Shown: positions 33,577-41,952 of the stretch, one piece after another
Position numbering within the stretch: position 1 is the first letter of the stretch
Layout: the number at the start of each line of letters is the position of its first letter
Origin: Lysobacteraceae bacterium
GTDB lineage: Bacteria; Pseudomonadota; Gammaproteobacteria; Xanthomonadales; Rhodanobacteraceae
Length of the DNA: 58,498 bases
Direction of reading: 5' to 3'
Assembly: GCA_028871555.1 (NCBI GenBank)
Contig: JAGWNA010000015.1
Coordinates: 1-58,498, forward strand
Translations under genes and position numbers: made by a program
The notes under the pieces: model-generated
The model's database searches: none
The model's input: only the letters and a program-made list of their open reading frames with translations
Told to the model about the DNA's origin: nothing

Positions 33577-35675
33577 CGGGGTTGGCGCTCGGCAGAGAGG
33601 CGCTGCCGCGGCATGCTGCGCAGGCGCAGCAAGAACGCCACGCCACTGCCGTCGTCGAGGTTGTGCGCCAACGCCGCGCCGCCGTGGCGTTCGGCCACCA
33701 GGCGCACCACATACAGGCCCAGGCCCAGATGCGGCGTGTCGCCGGGAGTGGCCTTGTCGCGCAGGCTGACCAGCGAGTCGAACAGGCGCCCGTGCATCGC
33801 CTGCGGCAGCAGCGGCCCCTGGTTGGCCAGTTCGATCTCGGCGCCGCCGTCCAGCGCACGCAGGCGCAGCCGCAGCCAGCCATCGGCCGGCGCGAACGAC
33901 ACCGCGTTGTCGAACAGCTTGTCCAGCGCCTGCGCGATCAGCTCAGGCGCGCAGTGCATGCGCAGCGGGGCTGCGGGCAGCTCACAGTCGAGCCGGCGCG
34001 TACCGATCAACGCGCGGTAGGCGTCGGCGCAGCCGCGCACCACGTCGCGCAGATCGACATCTTCGGGCTCGGCCGCACCGATCGAACGCTCCATCCGGCT
34101 GGCCTCGCTCATCGCCCGCACCAGCGTGCCCAGTCGTGCCACGCCATCGCGGGCACGCGCCAGATAAGGCTGCGCCCCGGACGCCAGCGCCGCCGGCTCT
34201 TGCAGCGCCGGATCCCGCAGGGCCGGCTCTCGCAGGGCCGGCTCTCGCAGGGCATGTTCGAGATTGTCCAGCGAGGACTTGACGATCGCCAGCGGCGTGT
34301 TGAGTTCGTGCGAGAGTTTGGAGGCCAGCGTGCGCAGGTAATCGGTATAGCCGTCGACCACCACGAACAGCCGCTCGAAGCTGCGCGCCAGGTCGCCGAT
34401 CTCGTCCGGCGCATCGGTCATCGGAAACCGGCCCTGCGCGAACAAGCCGTCCAGACGGCCATCGTTGAGCTGCGCCCGCTCGGCCGCATTGCGCAGGCGG
34501 CCCAACCGCAGGCTGAGCCGGGTGGCAAACGCCAGCAGGATGCCGCCGGCCACCAGCAGCACGCCGAAACTGGTCAGCAACAACCCGAACAGCGCGCGGT
34601 TGGCCAGCAGCGGCACACTGCGGCTGGCCTGTTCCAGCAGCAGCACGCCATCGACCCGGCCCGCCGCGCCGATCGGCACCGCCGCGGCCAATACCACACT
34701 GCCGCGCTCCTCCCCGTTGCGCCACACGCTGACCGGCCGGCCGGCACGCGCCTGGCGGATTTCCGGCGTATCCAGCCGCGGCACATCCTGCGACCAGAGA
34801 TTGGCATCCTCCAGCCGGGTCGCCAGCAACGAGCGATAGATCAGCGAAGCAAACCAGCCCGGCTGGCCGCCGACGCCGGGAGCCGTGTCCAGGCGACCGC
34901 TGCGCGCCAGCAGCCAACCCTGCGATGCCAGCACGCGTGCCTGCACGTGGTCGGGCGCGAGCCTGGCCAGTTCGCCGGAAAGCGTGTCCGAATAGCTCAG
35001 CAACGGCCGCACATCGACGGCCAGCGGATCGCCGCCGGCCGCCGCGACGTACGCACCCACGCCGAGCGTGCGCGGCGGCGGATTGTGCGGCAACCGCAAC
35101 TCGACCTGATAGCCGCTGCCATCCTCCTGCCATTGGGCTGCCAGCTGGTCGGGCAGGCCGGCGACCGGCGGATCGAGCGGTTTGGCGATGGACTGGCCGG
35201 GCGCGGCGCTGGCCAGCAGGTAACGACGCTGCCCGTTCGCATTGCCCAGTGCCAGGATCAGATGATCGGCCGCCAGCGCGTCGGCGTCCCCGGCATCGGC
35301 GCGCGTACGACGCGTGTCCGGCACCGTGGCATACAGGTAAAGCCCGCCGCTGTCCTGCGCCAGCAACAACCTGCCGTGCTGCTGCGCCGGGATCGCCAGC
35401 GACTGGCTCCACGGCGTCAGCGGCGCCCAGTCGTCGCCGTAGCCATCCACCGTGATCGGGTTGTCGGCCTGCTGCACGTACCAGCCGCCGGCGTCGTGCG
35501 GACGCACCGCACCGGTCACCACCAGACTGCGCGCCACCGCCCGCGCCGAGGCCAGCAGCGCCTGCGCCTGGCCTTCGCGCAGCAACGTTTCCATCTGCCG
35601 CACATACAGCCAGCCGGCGACCGGCAGCGCCAGCGTGCACAGTGCGACCAGCAGCAATTTCCGGCGCAGACTCAT
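33573..35675 (-). CDS. Sensor histidine kinase, proteobacterial-dedicated-sortase-like
   Basis: A 700-residue inner-membrane kinase: helix 1 at residues about 5-25 (LLLVALCTLALPVAGWLYV), a large periplasmic sensor of about 350 residues, helix 2 (LLLTSFGVLLVAGGILLAFA), HAMP-like linker, then the phosphoacceptor SKLSHELNTPLAIVKSS (His456) and an ATPase domain with HLGLGLYVVRLVAERHGG. The large N-terminal domain and the adjacent regulator resemble the PDS histidine kinase (TIGR03785-like), recalled not searched. It lies 32 bases after the exported-protein gene. A 4x5-residue repeat (ALREP) interrupts the dimerisation domain. Its stop codon is inside a REP. Confidence 0.85.
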   Translation of the reverse strand: MSLRRKLLLVALCTLALPVAGWLYVRQMETLLREGQAQALLASARAVARSLVVTGAVRPHDAGGWYVQQADNPITVDGYGDDWAPLTPWSQSLAIPAQQHGRLLLAQDSGGLYLYATVPDTRRTRADAGDADALAADHLILALGNANGQRRYLLASAAPGQSIAKPLDPPVAGLPDQLAAQWQEDGSGYQVELRLPHNPPPRTLGVGAYVAAAGGDPLAVDVRPLLSYSDTLSGELARLAPDHVQARVLASQGWLLARSGRLDTAPGVGGQPGWFASLIYRSLLATRLEDANLWSQDVPRLDTPEIRQARAGRPVSVWRNGEERGSVVLAAAVPIGAAGRVDGVLLLEQASRSVPLLANRALFGLLLTSFGVLLVAGGILLAFATRLSLRLGRLRNAAERAQLNDGRLDGLFAQGRFPMTDAPDEIGDLARSFERLFVVVDGYTDYLRTLASKLSHELNTPLAIVKSSLDNLEHALREPALREPALRDPALQEPAALASGAQPYLARARDGVARLGTLVRAMSEASRMERSIGAAEPEDVDLRDVVRGCADAYRALIGTRRLDCELPAAPLRMHCAPELIAQALDKLFDNAVSFAPADGWLRLRLRALDGGAEIELANQGPLLPQAMHGRLFDSLVSLRDKATPGDTPHLGLGLYVVRLVAERHGGAALAHNLDDGSGVAFLLRLRSMPRQRLSAERQPR
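34195..34254 (-). repeat. Four 15-bp tandem repeats inside the histidine kinase gene
   Basis: Units GGCTCTTGCAGCGCC, GGATCCCGCAGGGCC, GGCTCTCGCAGGGCC and GGCTCTCGCAGGGCA encode the near-repeats ALREP/ALRDP/ALQEP at residues about 474-493, some 20 residues after the phosphoacceptor His456. Unit loss or gain would keep the frame. Confidence 0.85.
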
Positions 35676-35707
35676 CGGGCGGCGGGCGGCGGGCTCACGA
35701 CGGCCAC

Positions 35708-36310
35708 CTACTTGCCGCGCGCAGGCGGCGTGGCTGTCGGTGACGCCACCTCGCGCATGTAGCGCGAGGCCGCCACCACCCGCTTGAAGTCGTCCAGCAG
35801 CGCAGGCTGCATGGGGTCGCCATCGTCGAAGCTGACCGACCAGCTCAGGCGGATGCCGCTGCTCCTGCCCGGATCGCAGAACACCACCGCGTCGTCGACG
35901 TGGTCGGTGCCCCGGTAGGCCGTGGCCGCGCAGCGCATGGCCGGGTCGTGCACGACGATGGCGGTCACCTTCGCGGCCGGATCGGCCTGCCGGTAATGCT
36001 TGCGGTCGGCCTGCACTTCCGCCGCCAGCGTGGGCAGCTTGCGCGGCCATACGTTGAGCACCATCACCCGCTGCGGCTTGCCGGTCCACTCGCCCCGATA
36101 CAGCACCGCGTTGACGCCGATCGCCTCGGCGTAGATGCAGCAATCCACGGTCCACCCCTTGGGCGCACGGGCGACTATCGCCCAGCCGGGGATGTGGCCG
36201 TCAGGCTTGCCGCGGATGATCGCCGTGTTGCCCAGGCCATCGCCCGCCCGCACCGAAAAGCCGACCAGCGCCAGCAGCACCAGCGCGATCCGGATGATAC
36301 GGCGCCTCAC
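35708..36310 (-). CDS. Exported protein between response regulator and kinase
   Basis: A 200-residue protein with a signal peptide (MRRRIIRIALVLLALVGFSVRA, cleavage likely after Ala22). The mature part includes DCCIYAEAIGVNAVLY, VMVLNVWPRK, and VVFCDPGRSSG with several cysteines, so disulfides are possible. I do not recognise the family. The GTG start overlaps the regulator stop as GTGA, so it is coupled to the two-component system. It may be a periplasmic accessory of the kinase or its target. Confidence 0.75.
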   Translation of the reverse strand: MRRRIIRIALVLLALVGFSVRAGDGLGNTAIIRGKPDGHIPGWAIVARAPKGWTVDCCIYAEAIGVNAVLYRGEWTGKPQRVMVLNVWPRKLPTLAAEVQADRKHYRQADPAAKVTAIVVHDPAMRCAATAYRGTDHVDDAVVFCDPGRSSGIRLSWSVSFDDGDPMQPALLDDFKRVVAASRYMREVASPTATPPARGK

Positions 36311-36996
36311 GGCTTCCACCGGTAGCCGACGCCGTGCACGGTCTCGATCGCGTCGAACTCCGGCGCCACCGCGATGAACTTCTTGCGGATGCGCTTGATG
36401 TGCGAGGTGATGGTGGCGTCGTCGACCACCAGCTCCGCCTCGCTCATCAGCTGGTCGCGGCTTTTCACGTGGCCGGGAAAGCGGATCAGCGTGTGCACCA
36501 TCCAGAATTCGGTGACGGTGAGCGGCACTTCGGCGTCGTTCCAGCTGATCCGCATGCGCTCGGATTCGAGCTTGAGCGGGCCATGTTCGATCACCGTTTC
36601 GCTGGACGCCGGCGCCGTCAGCGAGGCGATGCGGCGAAACAGCGCGGCGATGCGCGCGGCCAGCTGATGCAGGCTGGTGTCCTTGCTGAGATAGTCGTCG
36701 GCGCCCAGGCGCAGACCGGAGATCACGTCGAAATCCGAATCGCGCGCGGTGAGGAAAATGATCGGCAGCGTGGGCGATTTCGCACGCAGCTCGCGGCACA
36801 GGTCGAAGCCGCCTTCCGGCTCGTCGCCGAGGCCGATGTCGATGATCACCAGTTCCGGCAGGCGCATCGCGAACGCGACCGACGCCGCCTGCCGCGAACC
36901 GTAGCCGCGCGCGTCATAGCCAAAACGATTCAACGCCTCGACGTAGTTGGCGCGGATCAGCGGTTCGTCTTCGACAATCGCAATACTGCGGCCCAT
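36307..36996 (-). CDS. OmpR-type response regulator, proteobacterial-dedicated-sortase-like
   Basis: A 229-residue regulator: receiver with IVEDEP (acidic pocket), phosphoacceptor Asp53 in VIIDIGLGDEPEGGFDLCREL, LTARDSDFD and a Lys in DDYLSKD, then an OmpR winged helix (ITSHIKRIRKKF, HGVGYRW). The words IGLGDE..GGFDLCREL and LTARDSDFDVISGLRLGADDYL resemble the PDS response regulator (TIGR03787-like) as I recall it. It heads an operon with an exported protein and the kinase. The ATG has GGAG 11 bases upstream, and the palindrome ATTCATGAAT (37011-37020) lies just before. Confidence 0.88.
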   Translation of the reverse strand: MGRSIAIVEDEPLIRANYVEALNRFGYDARGYGSRQAASVAFAMRLPELVIIDIGLGDEPEGGFDLCRELRAKSPTLPIIFLTARDSDFDVISGLRLGADDYLSKDTSLHQLAARIAALFRRIASLTAPASSETVIEHGPLKLESERMRISWNDAEVPLTVTEFWMVHTLIRFPGHVKSRDQLMSEAELVVDDATITSHIKRIRKKFIAVAPEFDAIETVHGVGYRWKP

Positions 36997-37140
36997 GGCG
37001 TGCCTGCTCCATTCATGAATGTCCGCAGCGTGCTATGGGATCCGCCGGCGCGCAAGCCATGCAGGACGACTGCCCGCGTTTTGCCACAAGCCAGCGGCAA
37101 GACGGCCCGATGCTGCCGGCGCCAGCGCCGCGGCAGGAGG

Positions 37141-37156
37141 TTTGATGCACGTCACA
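37141..37156 (+). promoter_or_regulatory. CRP/Clp-like binding site upstream of two small genes
   Basis: TTTGA-N6-TCACA (37141-37156) differs from the CRP/Clp consensus TGTGA-N6-TCACA at one position. It ends 19 bases before the first ATG and just upstream of the ribosome site, so binding there would more likely repress or act on an undetected start site. Confidence 0.4.
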
Positions 37157-37175
37157 CGTCGCAGGAGCCCTGACC

Positions 37176-37295
37176 ATGCCGAAAATCGAATCCATCGCAC
37201 ATGACCCGAACGCCGAATTGCGCAGCTTCGAACCCTTGCGGGTCAGCCTGGCGCTGGGCGCCCTGCTGCTCGGCCTGATTCTGGGCCTGCATTGA
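37176..37295 (+). CDS. Small single-helix membrane protein (39 residues)
   Basis: A 39-residue ORF with an excellent ribosome site (AGGAG, eight bases upstream). The sequence starts MPKIESIAHDPNAELRSFEP and ends with one hydrophobic helix, VSLALGALLLGLILGLH. It has the layout of a tail-anchored small membrane protein. I do not recognise it. A second small ORF begins 10 bases after the stop with its own AGGTGA site, so the two probably form an operon ended by the terminator at 37488-37516. Confidence 0.6.
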   Translation: MPKIESIAHDPNAELRSFEPLRVSLALGALLLGLILGLH

Positions 37296-37305
37296 GGTGA
37301 ACGCC

Positions 37306-37425
37306 ATGCACAAACCCAATCCGCATCCTTTCCATGCCGTGGAAGGCAGGCGTCCACCCGGCGCGCAGGGACGCGCGCCGGGTGCGGGGCAGGTCGATCC
37401 CGACCCGGATTGGCAGCCCATGTAA
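37306..37425 (+). CDS. Small Pro/Gly/His-rich protein (39 residues)
   Basis: A 39-residue ORF with AGGTGA five bases before its ATG. The peptide is rich in Pro, Gly, His and Arg (MHKPNPHPFHAVEGRRPPG, then DPDPDWQPM) and has no hydrophobic helix. It has exactly the length of the preceding membrane microprotein and follows it by 10 bases. Function unknown; the His/Asp-rich ends could bind metal, which is speculation. Confidence 0.5.
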   Translation: MHKPNPHPFHAVEGRRPPGAQGRAPGAGQVDPDPDWQPM

Positions 37426-37487
37426 TCCGCCCACGCAATCCGGACCGCAGCCTTTCCGTCCCACATCCGTCCACGATGGTGGTTCCT

Positions 37488-37516
37488 TGCCCCTCCTCAC
37501 AGGGGGGATTTTTTTG
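37488..37516 (+). terminator. Rho-independent terminator after the small-gene pair
   Basis: CCCCT (37490-37494) pairs with AGGGG (37501-37505) around a 6-base loop, followed by ATTTTTTT (37508-37515). Its orientation fits termination of the two small plus-strand genes. Confidence 0.6.
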
Positions 37517-37809
37517 GGTGGCCGGCAGATGTCGGGGCCGAAGCCCCGCCCGCAGGTGCCGAACTGCCTGCGGGCGAACGGCGGAGCGCGCCGCGTGCAC
37601 GATGGCTCTTTCCGGGAACCCGCGATGACCGGAGATTTTCCGCCGCCGGGAACCAAACCGGCTCCGCCCGGTCCATGACTGTGATTGGCTCGTTCCATTT
37701 GCCGTGGAACCCGCCGACGCGACCGCCGATCCTCCCCAGCGACGGCCGTGTCGGCGATGCCGATCATCAGGTGTTCCTCATCACGTCGTTTCATTTCGAC
37801 TGACGTTTG
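37517..37809 (+). other. Intergenic stretch with hairpins, possible small RNA
   Basis: About 290 bases without a supported gene. It contains a 10-bp hairpin, CGCCCGCAGG/CCTGCGGGCG (37548-37577), a GTTCCA/TGGAAC hairpin near 37692-37710, and ends at a strong terminator (37810-37841). A transcript ending there on the plus strand is likely and could be a small RNA. Confidence 0.35.
37675..37803 (+). CDS. Possible 42-codon ORF before the terminator
   Basis: An ORF reading MTVIGSFHLPWNPPTRPP and ending HQVFLITSFHFD stops six bases before a strong terminator hairpin. A 17-codon Pro-rich ORF (start 37625) ends on it as ATGA. No good ribosome site is visible for either, so coding is doubtful. Confidence 0.2.
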   Translation: MTVIGSFHLPWNPPTRPPILPSDGRVGDADHQVFLITSFHFD

Positions 37810-37841
37810 TCCCGGCGCAGTTGTCAGGCGCCGGGATTTTT
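37810..37841 (+). terminator. Strong Rho-independent terminator
   Basis: TCCCGGCGC (37810-37818) and GCGCCGGGA (37828-37836) form a perfect 9-bp stem with a 9-base loop, followed by five T. It faces the plus strand; no established gene lies directly upstream, which points to an unannotated transcript. Confidence 0.8.
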
Positions 37842-37939
37842 ATGTGCCGCAATTTTTACGAATGGGGCGGCGCCAGGAGCCTGTCGGGCCAGACCGCCCC
37901 GCCGCTCCCTTGCCCGCAGGGGGAGGCCGGGCGGGGGCT

Positions 37940-38608
37940 TCAGCCGATTGCCCGGCGCATCGCCTCGATCTCGGTACGGTAATCGCCGGCGTGAAAGATC
38001 GCCGAGCCGGCGACGAAGGTGTCGGCACCGGCAGCGGCAATCGCGCCGATGTTGTCCGCGGTGACGCCGCCATCGACCTCCAGCCGGATCGCCCGGCCGC
38101 TGTCGTCGATCAGCCGCCGCGCCCGGCGCAGTTTTTCCAGCGCGCCGGGGATGAACTTCTGCCCGCCGAAACCGGGGTTGACCGACATGATCAGGATCAG
38201 GTCGAGCTTGTCCAGCACGTAGTCCAGGTAATCCAGCGGCGTGGCCGGGTTGAACACCAGTCCGGCCTGGCAGCCCGACTCCTTGATCAGGCCGAGCGTG
38301 CGGTCGATGTGTTCGCTGGCCTCCGGATGGAAACTGATCAGGCTGGCGCCGGCCCTGACGAAATCCGGCACGATGCGGTCGACCGGCTTGACCATCAGAT
38401 GCACGTCGACCGGCGCGGCGATGCCGTAGTCGCGCAGCGACTTCAGCACCATCGGACCCATCGTGAGGTTCGGCACGTAGTGGTTGTCCATCACGTCGAA
38501 ATGCACCCAGTGGGCGCCGGCGGCCAGCGCGGCGGCCGTGTCGTCGCCCAGCCGCGCGAAATCGGCGGCGAGGATGGACGGGGCGATGACGGGAGATTGC
38601 TTGCTCAT
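37940..38608 (-). CDS. rpe: Ribulose-phosphate 3-epimerase
   Basis: A 222-residue TIM-barrel enzyme that interconverts ribulose-5-phosphate and xylulose-5-phosphate. Motifs: [46 protein letters not shown] and [11 protein letters not shown]. In pseudomonads rpe lies upstream of trpE; here the two-component system and small genes sit between rpe and trpE. Confidence 0.97.
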   Translation of the reverse strand: MSKQSPVIAPSILAADFARLGDDTAAALAAGAHWVHFDVMDNHYVPNLTMGPMVLKSLRDYGIAAPVDVHLMVKPVDRIVPDFVRAGASLISFHPEASEHIDRTLGLIKESGCQAGLVFNPATPLDYLDYVLDKLDLILIMSVNPGFGGQKFIPGALEKLRRARRLIDDSGRAIRLEVDGGVTADNIGAIAAAGADTFVAGSAIFHAGDYRTEIEAMRRAIG

Positions 38609-38640
38609 GGCAGATACCGGAAGGCCGATTACGCCTAATT

Positions 38641-38712
38641 GTAGGAGCCCGCTGGCTGGCGATGCTCTTGTTCGAGTTGCAGGATTGCCGGAGCCCGCTG
38701 GCGGGCTCCTAC
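38641..38712. repeat. REP family 1 element between rpe and the djlA-like gene
   Basis: GTAGGAGCCCGCTGG (from 38641) and GAGCCCGCTGGCGGGCTCCTAC (to 38712) are the outer arms. The TAG in its right end (minus strand) is the stop codon of the DnaJ-like gene. Confidence 0.85.
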
Positions 38713-39527
38713 TTGAATCCGCGCATTTCCTTGACGCGGTCGTAGGCGGCGTTGATTTCGCTGGCGCGCGCCTCGGCGCGCTTGCGCATGTCTTCGGGCA
38801 GGTCGCCCAGGCGATCGGGGTGATGTTCGGAAATCAGCTTGCGATAGGCGCGCTTGATCGCACGCTCGTCGGCGTTGCGGTCGATGCCGAGCACGGCATA
38901 GGGGTCCGGCCCCTGCGCCGCACGCTGCGGCGGCACATAGCCGCCGGTACCGCTCCAGCCGCGAGCGTGACCATGGCCCCGCTGGCCACCCGTGCCGGCG
39001 TTCCACACGAAGCCCTTCATCGCCATCAGCGCCATCAGCTCCATGTCGCTGACCCGCAGCGCAAACGCGAGATGGCGCAGAATGGCCATCTTTTCCGGCG
39101 CCGGGTTGCCTTCGGCCAGGACGGTTTCGATCACCACGTCCAGCACCGGAAAGGCGTGGTCGCGGCGCACGCCGACCCAATTGCGCAGCTCGTTGATGGT
39201 GCGGGTAACGTCGAACTCGGGCTGCTTGCCGACATTGAAACTGGCGGCGGCCTGCTTGCGCTGCTCGGTGCCCAGGCCCATCCGCGTCATCAAGCGCTCG
39301 GCCACCGCGATCTCGGCCTCCGATACGCGGCCGTCGGATTTCGCCACCGCGCCGAGCAGGGTGAACAGCGGCCCGACGAAGCCGCCTGCTTCCGGGGTGG
39401 CGCGCTTGCGCTGGCTGTAGCGCAGGTTGTCGAAGATGAAACCGATGATGGCGCCGGTGATGGCCCCGGGCCCGCGGCCGAGGACCAGGCCGAAAAACGC
39501 GAACCACATCGTGTAGGAATAACTCAT
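38709..39527 (-). CDS. djlA: DjlA-like co-chaperone (TerB + J domain)
   Basis: A 272-residue protein with an N-terminal membrane helix ([23 protein letters not shown]), a TerB-like helical domain in the middle ([24 protein letters not shown]) and a C-terminal J domain from about residue 205 ([23 protein letters not shown] in SEHHPDRLG). This order is that of DjlA, a membrane-anchored partner of DnaK. The start overlaps the cytochrome stop (ATGA); an open frame upstream is not supported. The stop TAG lies within a REP element. Confidence 0.92.
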   Translation of the reverse strand: MSYSYTMWFAFFGLVLGRGPGAITGAIIGFIFDNLRYSQRKRATPEAGGFVGPLFTLLGAVAKSDGRVSEAEIAVAERLMTRMGLGTEQRKQAAASFNVGKQPEFDVTRTINELRNWVGVRRDHAFPVLDVVIETVLAEGNPAPEKMAILRHLAFALRVSDMELMALMAMKGFVWNAGTGGQRGHGHARGWSGTGGYVPPQRAAQGPDPYAVLGIDRNADERAIKRAYRKLISEHHPDRLGDLPEDMRKRAEARASEINAAYDRVKEMRGFK

Positions 39528-39850
39528 GGCTGCGCCTGCGACTGCGGCGATTGCGCGCTGTACCAGCGCGCCAGGGCATCGAGATCGGCCTCGTCGAGCG
39601 GGCCGATGGCGGCGCGCATCAGCGGCACGGCGCGGCGGCCGTCGCGGTATTGCCCGAGCGCGTTGCGCAGGTAATCGAGCGGCTGCCCGGCAAGATTCGG
39701 CACGCCGGGCATGCTGGCATGACCGGTCACGCCATGGCAGCCCGCGCACAGGCCCAGCCGGCTGGGTTGCGCCGCTGCCGATGGCGGGGTCCGGGCAAGG
39801 GCAGGCAGGGCGGCGGCCAGGCACAGCGCCGCGATCGATAGGATACGCAT
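39524..39850 (-). CDS. Small exported class I cytochrome c
   Basis: A 108-residue precursor with signal peptide MRILSIAALCLAAALPALA and one heme-binding CxxCH (LCAGCHG). YLRNALGQYRDGRR and the DALARWYSAQ ending are typical of c4/c5-type monoheme units. A Met in AVPLMRAAI may be the second heme ligand. It is coupled to djlA by ATGA. Electron partner unknown. Confidence 0.88.
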   Translation of the reverse strand: MRILSIAALCLAAALPALARTPPSAAAQPSRLGLCAGCHGVTGHASMPGVPNLAGQPLDYLRNALGQYRDGRRAVPLMRAAIGPLDEADLDALARWYSAQSPQSQAQP

Positions 39851-39902
39851 CGGCAACACATGGGGTCGGAGGTGGCCAATTCTAGCAGTGCCCGCCGGAC
39901 CG

Positions 39903-39940
39903 CCTTCAGCCCGGCCAGCCAACGATCCGGCAGACTGCTA
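39903..39940. repeat. Family 2 repeat fragment upstream of purC
   Basis: CTTCAGCCCGGCCAGCCAAC followed by GATCCGGCAGACTGCT matches one arm of family 2 (compare GCAGCCCGGCCAACCAGCGG near 33513). It lies just upstream of purC and may have displaced the original promoter region. Confidence 0.5.
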
Positions 39941-39977
39941 AAATGAATGTTTGTCGACCACCCGCGGAATCGCCGTC

Positions 39978-40904
39978 GTGCCCACCAGCTTGCTGCAATC
40001 GGACCTGCCCGGCCTGGAACTGATCCATCGCGGCAAGGTGCGCGATGTCTATGCGTTGCCGCGCGGCCGGCGCCCCGATGGTGGCCCGACCGAGGATCGG
40101 CTGCTGATCGTCGCCACCGACCGGCTGTCGGCGTTCGACGTGGTGCTGCCCAACCCGGTTCCGGGCAAGGGCGAGATGCTCACGCAGATCTCCAATTTCT
40201 GGTTCGCGCGGACCGCGCACCTGGTGCCGAACCACCTGCTCGACGTGCCGCTGACCGAGGTTTTGCCGGCCGGCACCGATCTGGCGCTGTACGAAAAGCG
40301 CGCGGTGGTGGCACGCCGGCTCAAGCCGGTGCCGGTCGAGGCGATCGCCCGCGGCTACCTGATCGGCTCGGGCTGGAAGGATTACCAGGCCACCGGTTCG
40401 CTGTGCGGCATCGCCCTGCCGCCGGGCCTGCGCCAGGCCGAGCAGCTGCCCGAACCGATCTTCACGCCGTCGACCAAGGCCGCGGTGGGCGACCACGACG
40501 AGAACGTGAGCTTCGACTCGGTGGTGGATGCGGTCGGTCGCGGGCTGGCCGGCCAGGTGCGCGACGCCACGCTGGCGATCTACCGGTGGGCAGCCGCCTA
40601 TGCGGCCGAACGCGGCATCATCATCGCCGACACCAAGTTCGAGTTCGGCACCGACGCCGCAGGCAAGCTGTACGTGATGGACGAGATGCTGACGCCGGAT
40701 TCCTCGCGCTTCTGGCCTGCCGACCAGTACCGCGCCGGCATCAGCCCGCCCAGCTACGACAAGCAGTTCGTGCGCGACTGGCTGGAGACGCAGGAGTGGA
40801 ACAAGCGGGCGCCCGGCCCGGTGATTCCGGACGAGGTGATCGCGGCCACCGCCGCCAAATACGCCGAGGCGCTGCAACGACTGGCCGGCATCCGGCTCGA
40901 CTGA
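39978..40904 (+). CDS. purC: Phosphoribosylaminoimidazole-succinocarboxamide synthase
   Basis: SAICAR synthase joins CAIR and aspartate with ATP in purine synthesis. The protein of about 308 residues is the longer type found in Xanthomonadales and yeast. Motifs: [53 protein letters not shown] and [26 protein letters not shown]. No ATG is available in frame; GTG at 39978 ([13 protein letters not shown]) agrees best with relatives, with TTG at 39951 as the alternative. Confidence 0.93.
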   Translation: MPTSLLQSDLPGLELIHRGKVRDVYALPRGRRPDGGPTEDRLLIVATDRLSAFDVVLPNPVPGKGEMLTQISNFWFARTAHLVPNHLLDVPLTEVLPAGTDLALYEKRAVVARRLKPVPVEAIARGYLIGSGWKDYQATGSLCGIALPPGLRQAEQLPEPIFTPSTKAAVGDHDENVSFDSVVDAVGRGLAGQVRDATLAIYRWAAAYAAERGIIIADTKFEFGTDAAGKLYVMDEMLTPDSSRFWPADQYRAGISPPSYDKQFVRDWLETQEWNKRAPGPVIPDEVIAATAAKYAEALQRLAGIRLD

Positions 40905-40928
40905 TCCAACGCAATCTGGAGTTGCCCC

Positions 40929-41399
40929 ATGCGCACCATGCAAAGCTGGCTCGACGGCTACAGCGACGATCACCGGAACCCGGTCAACCAGCGCCTGCAC
41001 TGGTTGTGCGTGCCGCCGATCGTGTGGAGCGCGATCGCGATGCTGTGGACCATTCCGGTACCGGCCGCGTTCCTGCGCCCCGGCGCCTGGGCCGTGCTGG
41101 TGATGGTGCTGGCGTTCTACTGGTACTGGAAGCTCTCGCGCCCCCTGGCGGCCGCCCTGCTGCTCGTCTTTGCGCTGCTGGGATTGCTGACCCACCTGCT
41201 GTTCGATCGCCTCGGCGCCAGGGCGCTGCTCGAACTGGCCGCCGCGGTGTTCGTGGCGGCGTGGATCGGCCAGTTCATCGGCCACCGGTTCGAGGGCCGT
41301 CGCCCCAGCTTCCTGACCGACCTGTCCTATCTGCTGGTCGGCCCGGCATGGCTGATGGCCAAGCTGCTGCGCAGGCTGGGCCTCAGGCAGATCCCATGA
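40929..41399 (+). CDS. Mpo1-like (DUF962) membrane protein
   Basis: A 156-residue membrane protein with four hydrophobic helices. The family marks are NPVNQRLHWLCVPPIVW near the N-terminus and WIGQFIGHRFEGRRPSFLTDLSYLLVGP near the end. The yeast member, Mpo1, is an iron-dependent dioxygenase that degrades 2-hydroxy fatty acids; the paired histidines here are compatible. Bacterial function is unproven. The stop overlaps the next gene's ATG. Confidence 0.88.
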   Translation: MRTMQSWLDGYSDDHRNPVNQRLHWLCVPPIVWSAIAMLWTIPVPAAFLRPGAWAVLVMVLAFYWYWKLSRPLAAALLLVFALLGLLTHLLFDRLGARALLELAAAVFVAAWIGQFIGHRFEGRRPSFLTDLSYLLVGPAWLMAKLLRRLGLRQIP

Positions 41400-41803
41400 C
41401 CACCGTGCTCACCCTGGTCAGCTCCCTGCTCTGGTGGGTGCTGTACAGCTCGATCTTCGCGCTGTTCTGCGCCCTGATCGCGTGGGCCGTGCTGCGCTGG
41501 GCCGAACGCGGCAACGTGGTGTTCAACCGCGTCTATCTCGCCTGCCTGCTGTGGAACCTGACCGGCATGCTGCTGATCGTCGGCGTGGCCGCGTTCGAAG
41601 GCCGTCTGCACCCGCCCTACGCGGCGCTGCTCAGCTCCGGCCTGCTGCGCGGCGCGCTGGTGCTGGACATGCTGATCGGCAGCGTGTTGCTGTGGCGGAT
41701 GACCCCGCGCGTCGACGCGCACCGCATCCGCATCGGCAGCGCCTGCATGGCGGTGGCGGCGATCATGGCGATCGGCTTCGGCATCGCCACCAGCCTGGTC
41801 TGA
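41396..41803 (+). CDS. Uncharacterised four-helix membrane protein
   Basis: A 135-residue hydrophobic protein with four predicted helices (VLTLVSSLLWWVLYSSIFAL, LACLLWNLTGMLLIVGVAAF, LVLDMLIGSVLLW and ACMAVAAIMAIGFGIA). I do not recognise the family. It overlaps the Mpo1-like gene by ATGA and is probably made with it. Confidence 0.75.
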   Translation: MTTVLTLVSSLLWWVLYSSIFALFCALIAWAVLRWAERGNVVFNRVYLACLLWNLTGMLLIVGVAAFEGRLHPPYAALLSSGLLRGALVLDMLIGSVLLWRMTPRVDAHRIRIGSACMAVAAIMAIGFGIATSLV

Positions 41804-41952
41804 TTCAGCGCCGGCGCCGCACGACATCGCCTGATCGCCACGACGATCAGGCGCTGCGCGATGGCGATCCCCGGATGGAGCCGACGCCCGGCACCGTCTC
41901 CGCGGGCGAGACACGCGCAAGCTATACCATCGGCTCACCCGGGAGACGCCCC

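Noticed and set aside
33492..35762. A 756-codon plus-strand open frame opposite the sensor kinase
   Set aside because: The composition is Arg/Gln-rich shadow; the opposing kinase has all expected motifs.
37243..37794. A 183-codon minus-strand open frame over the small genes
   Set aside because: No ribosome site, unusual composition and overlap with two terminators read on the other strand.
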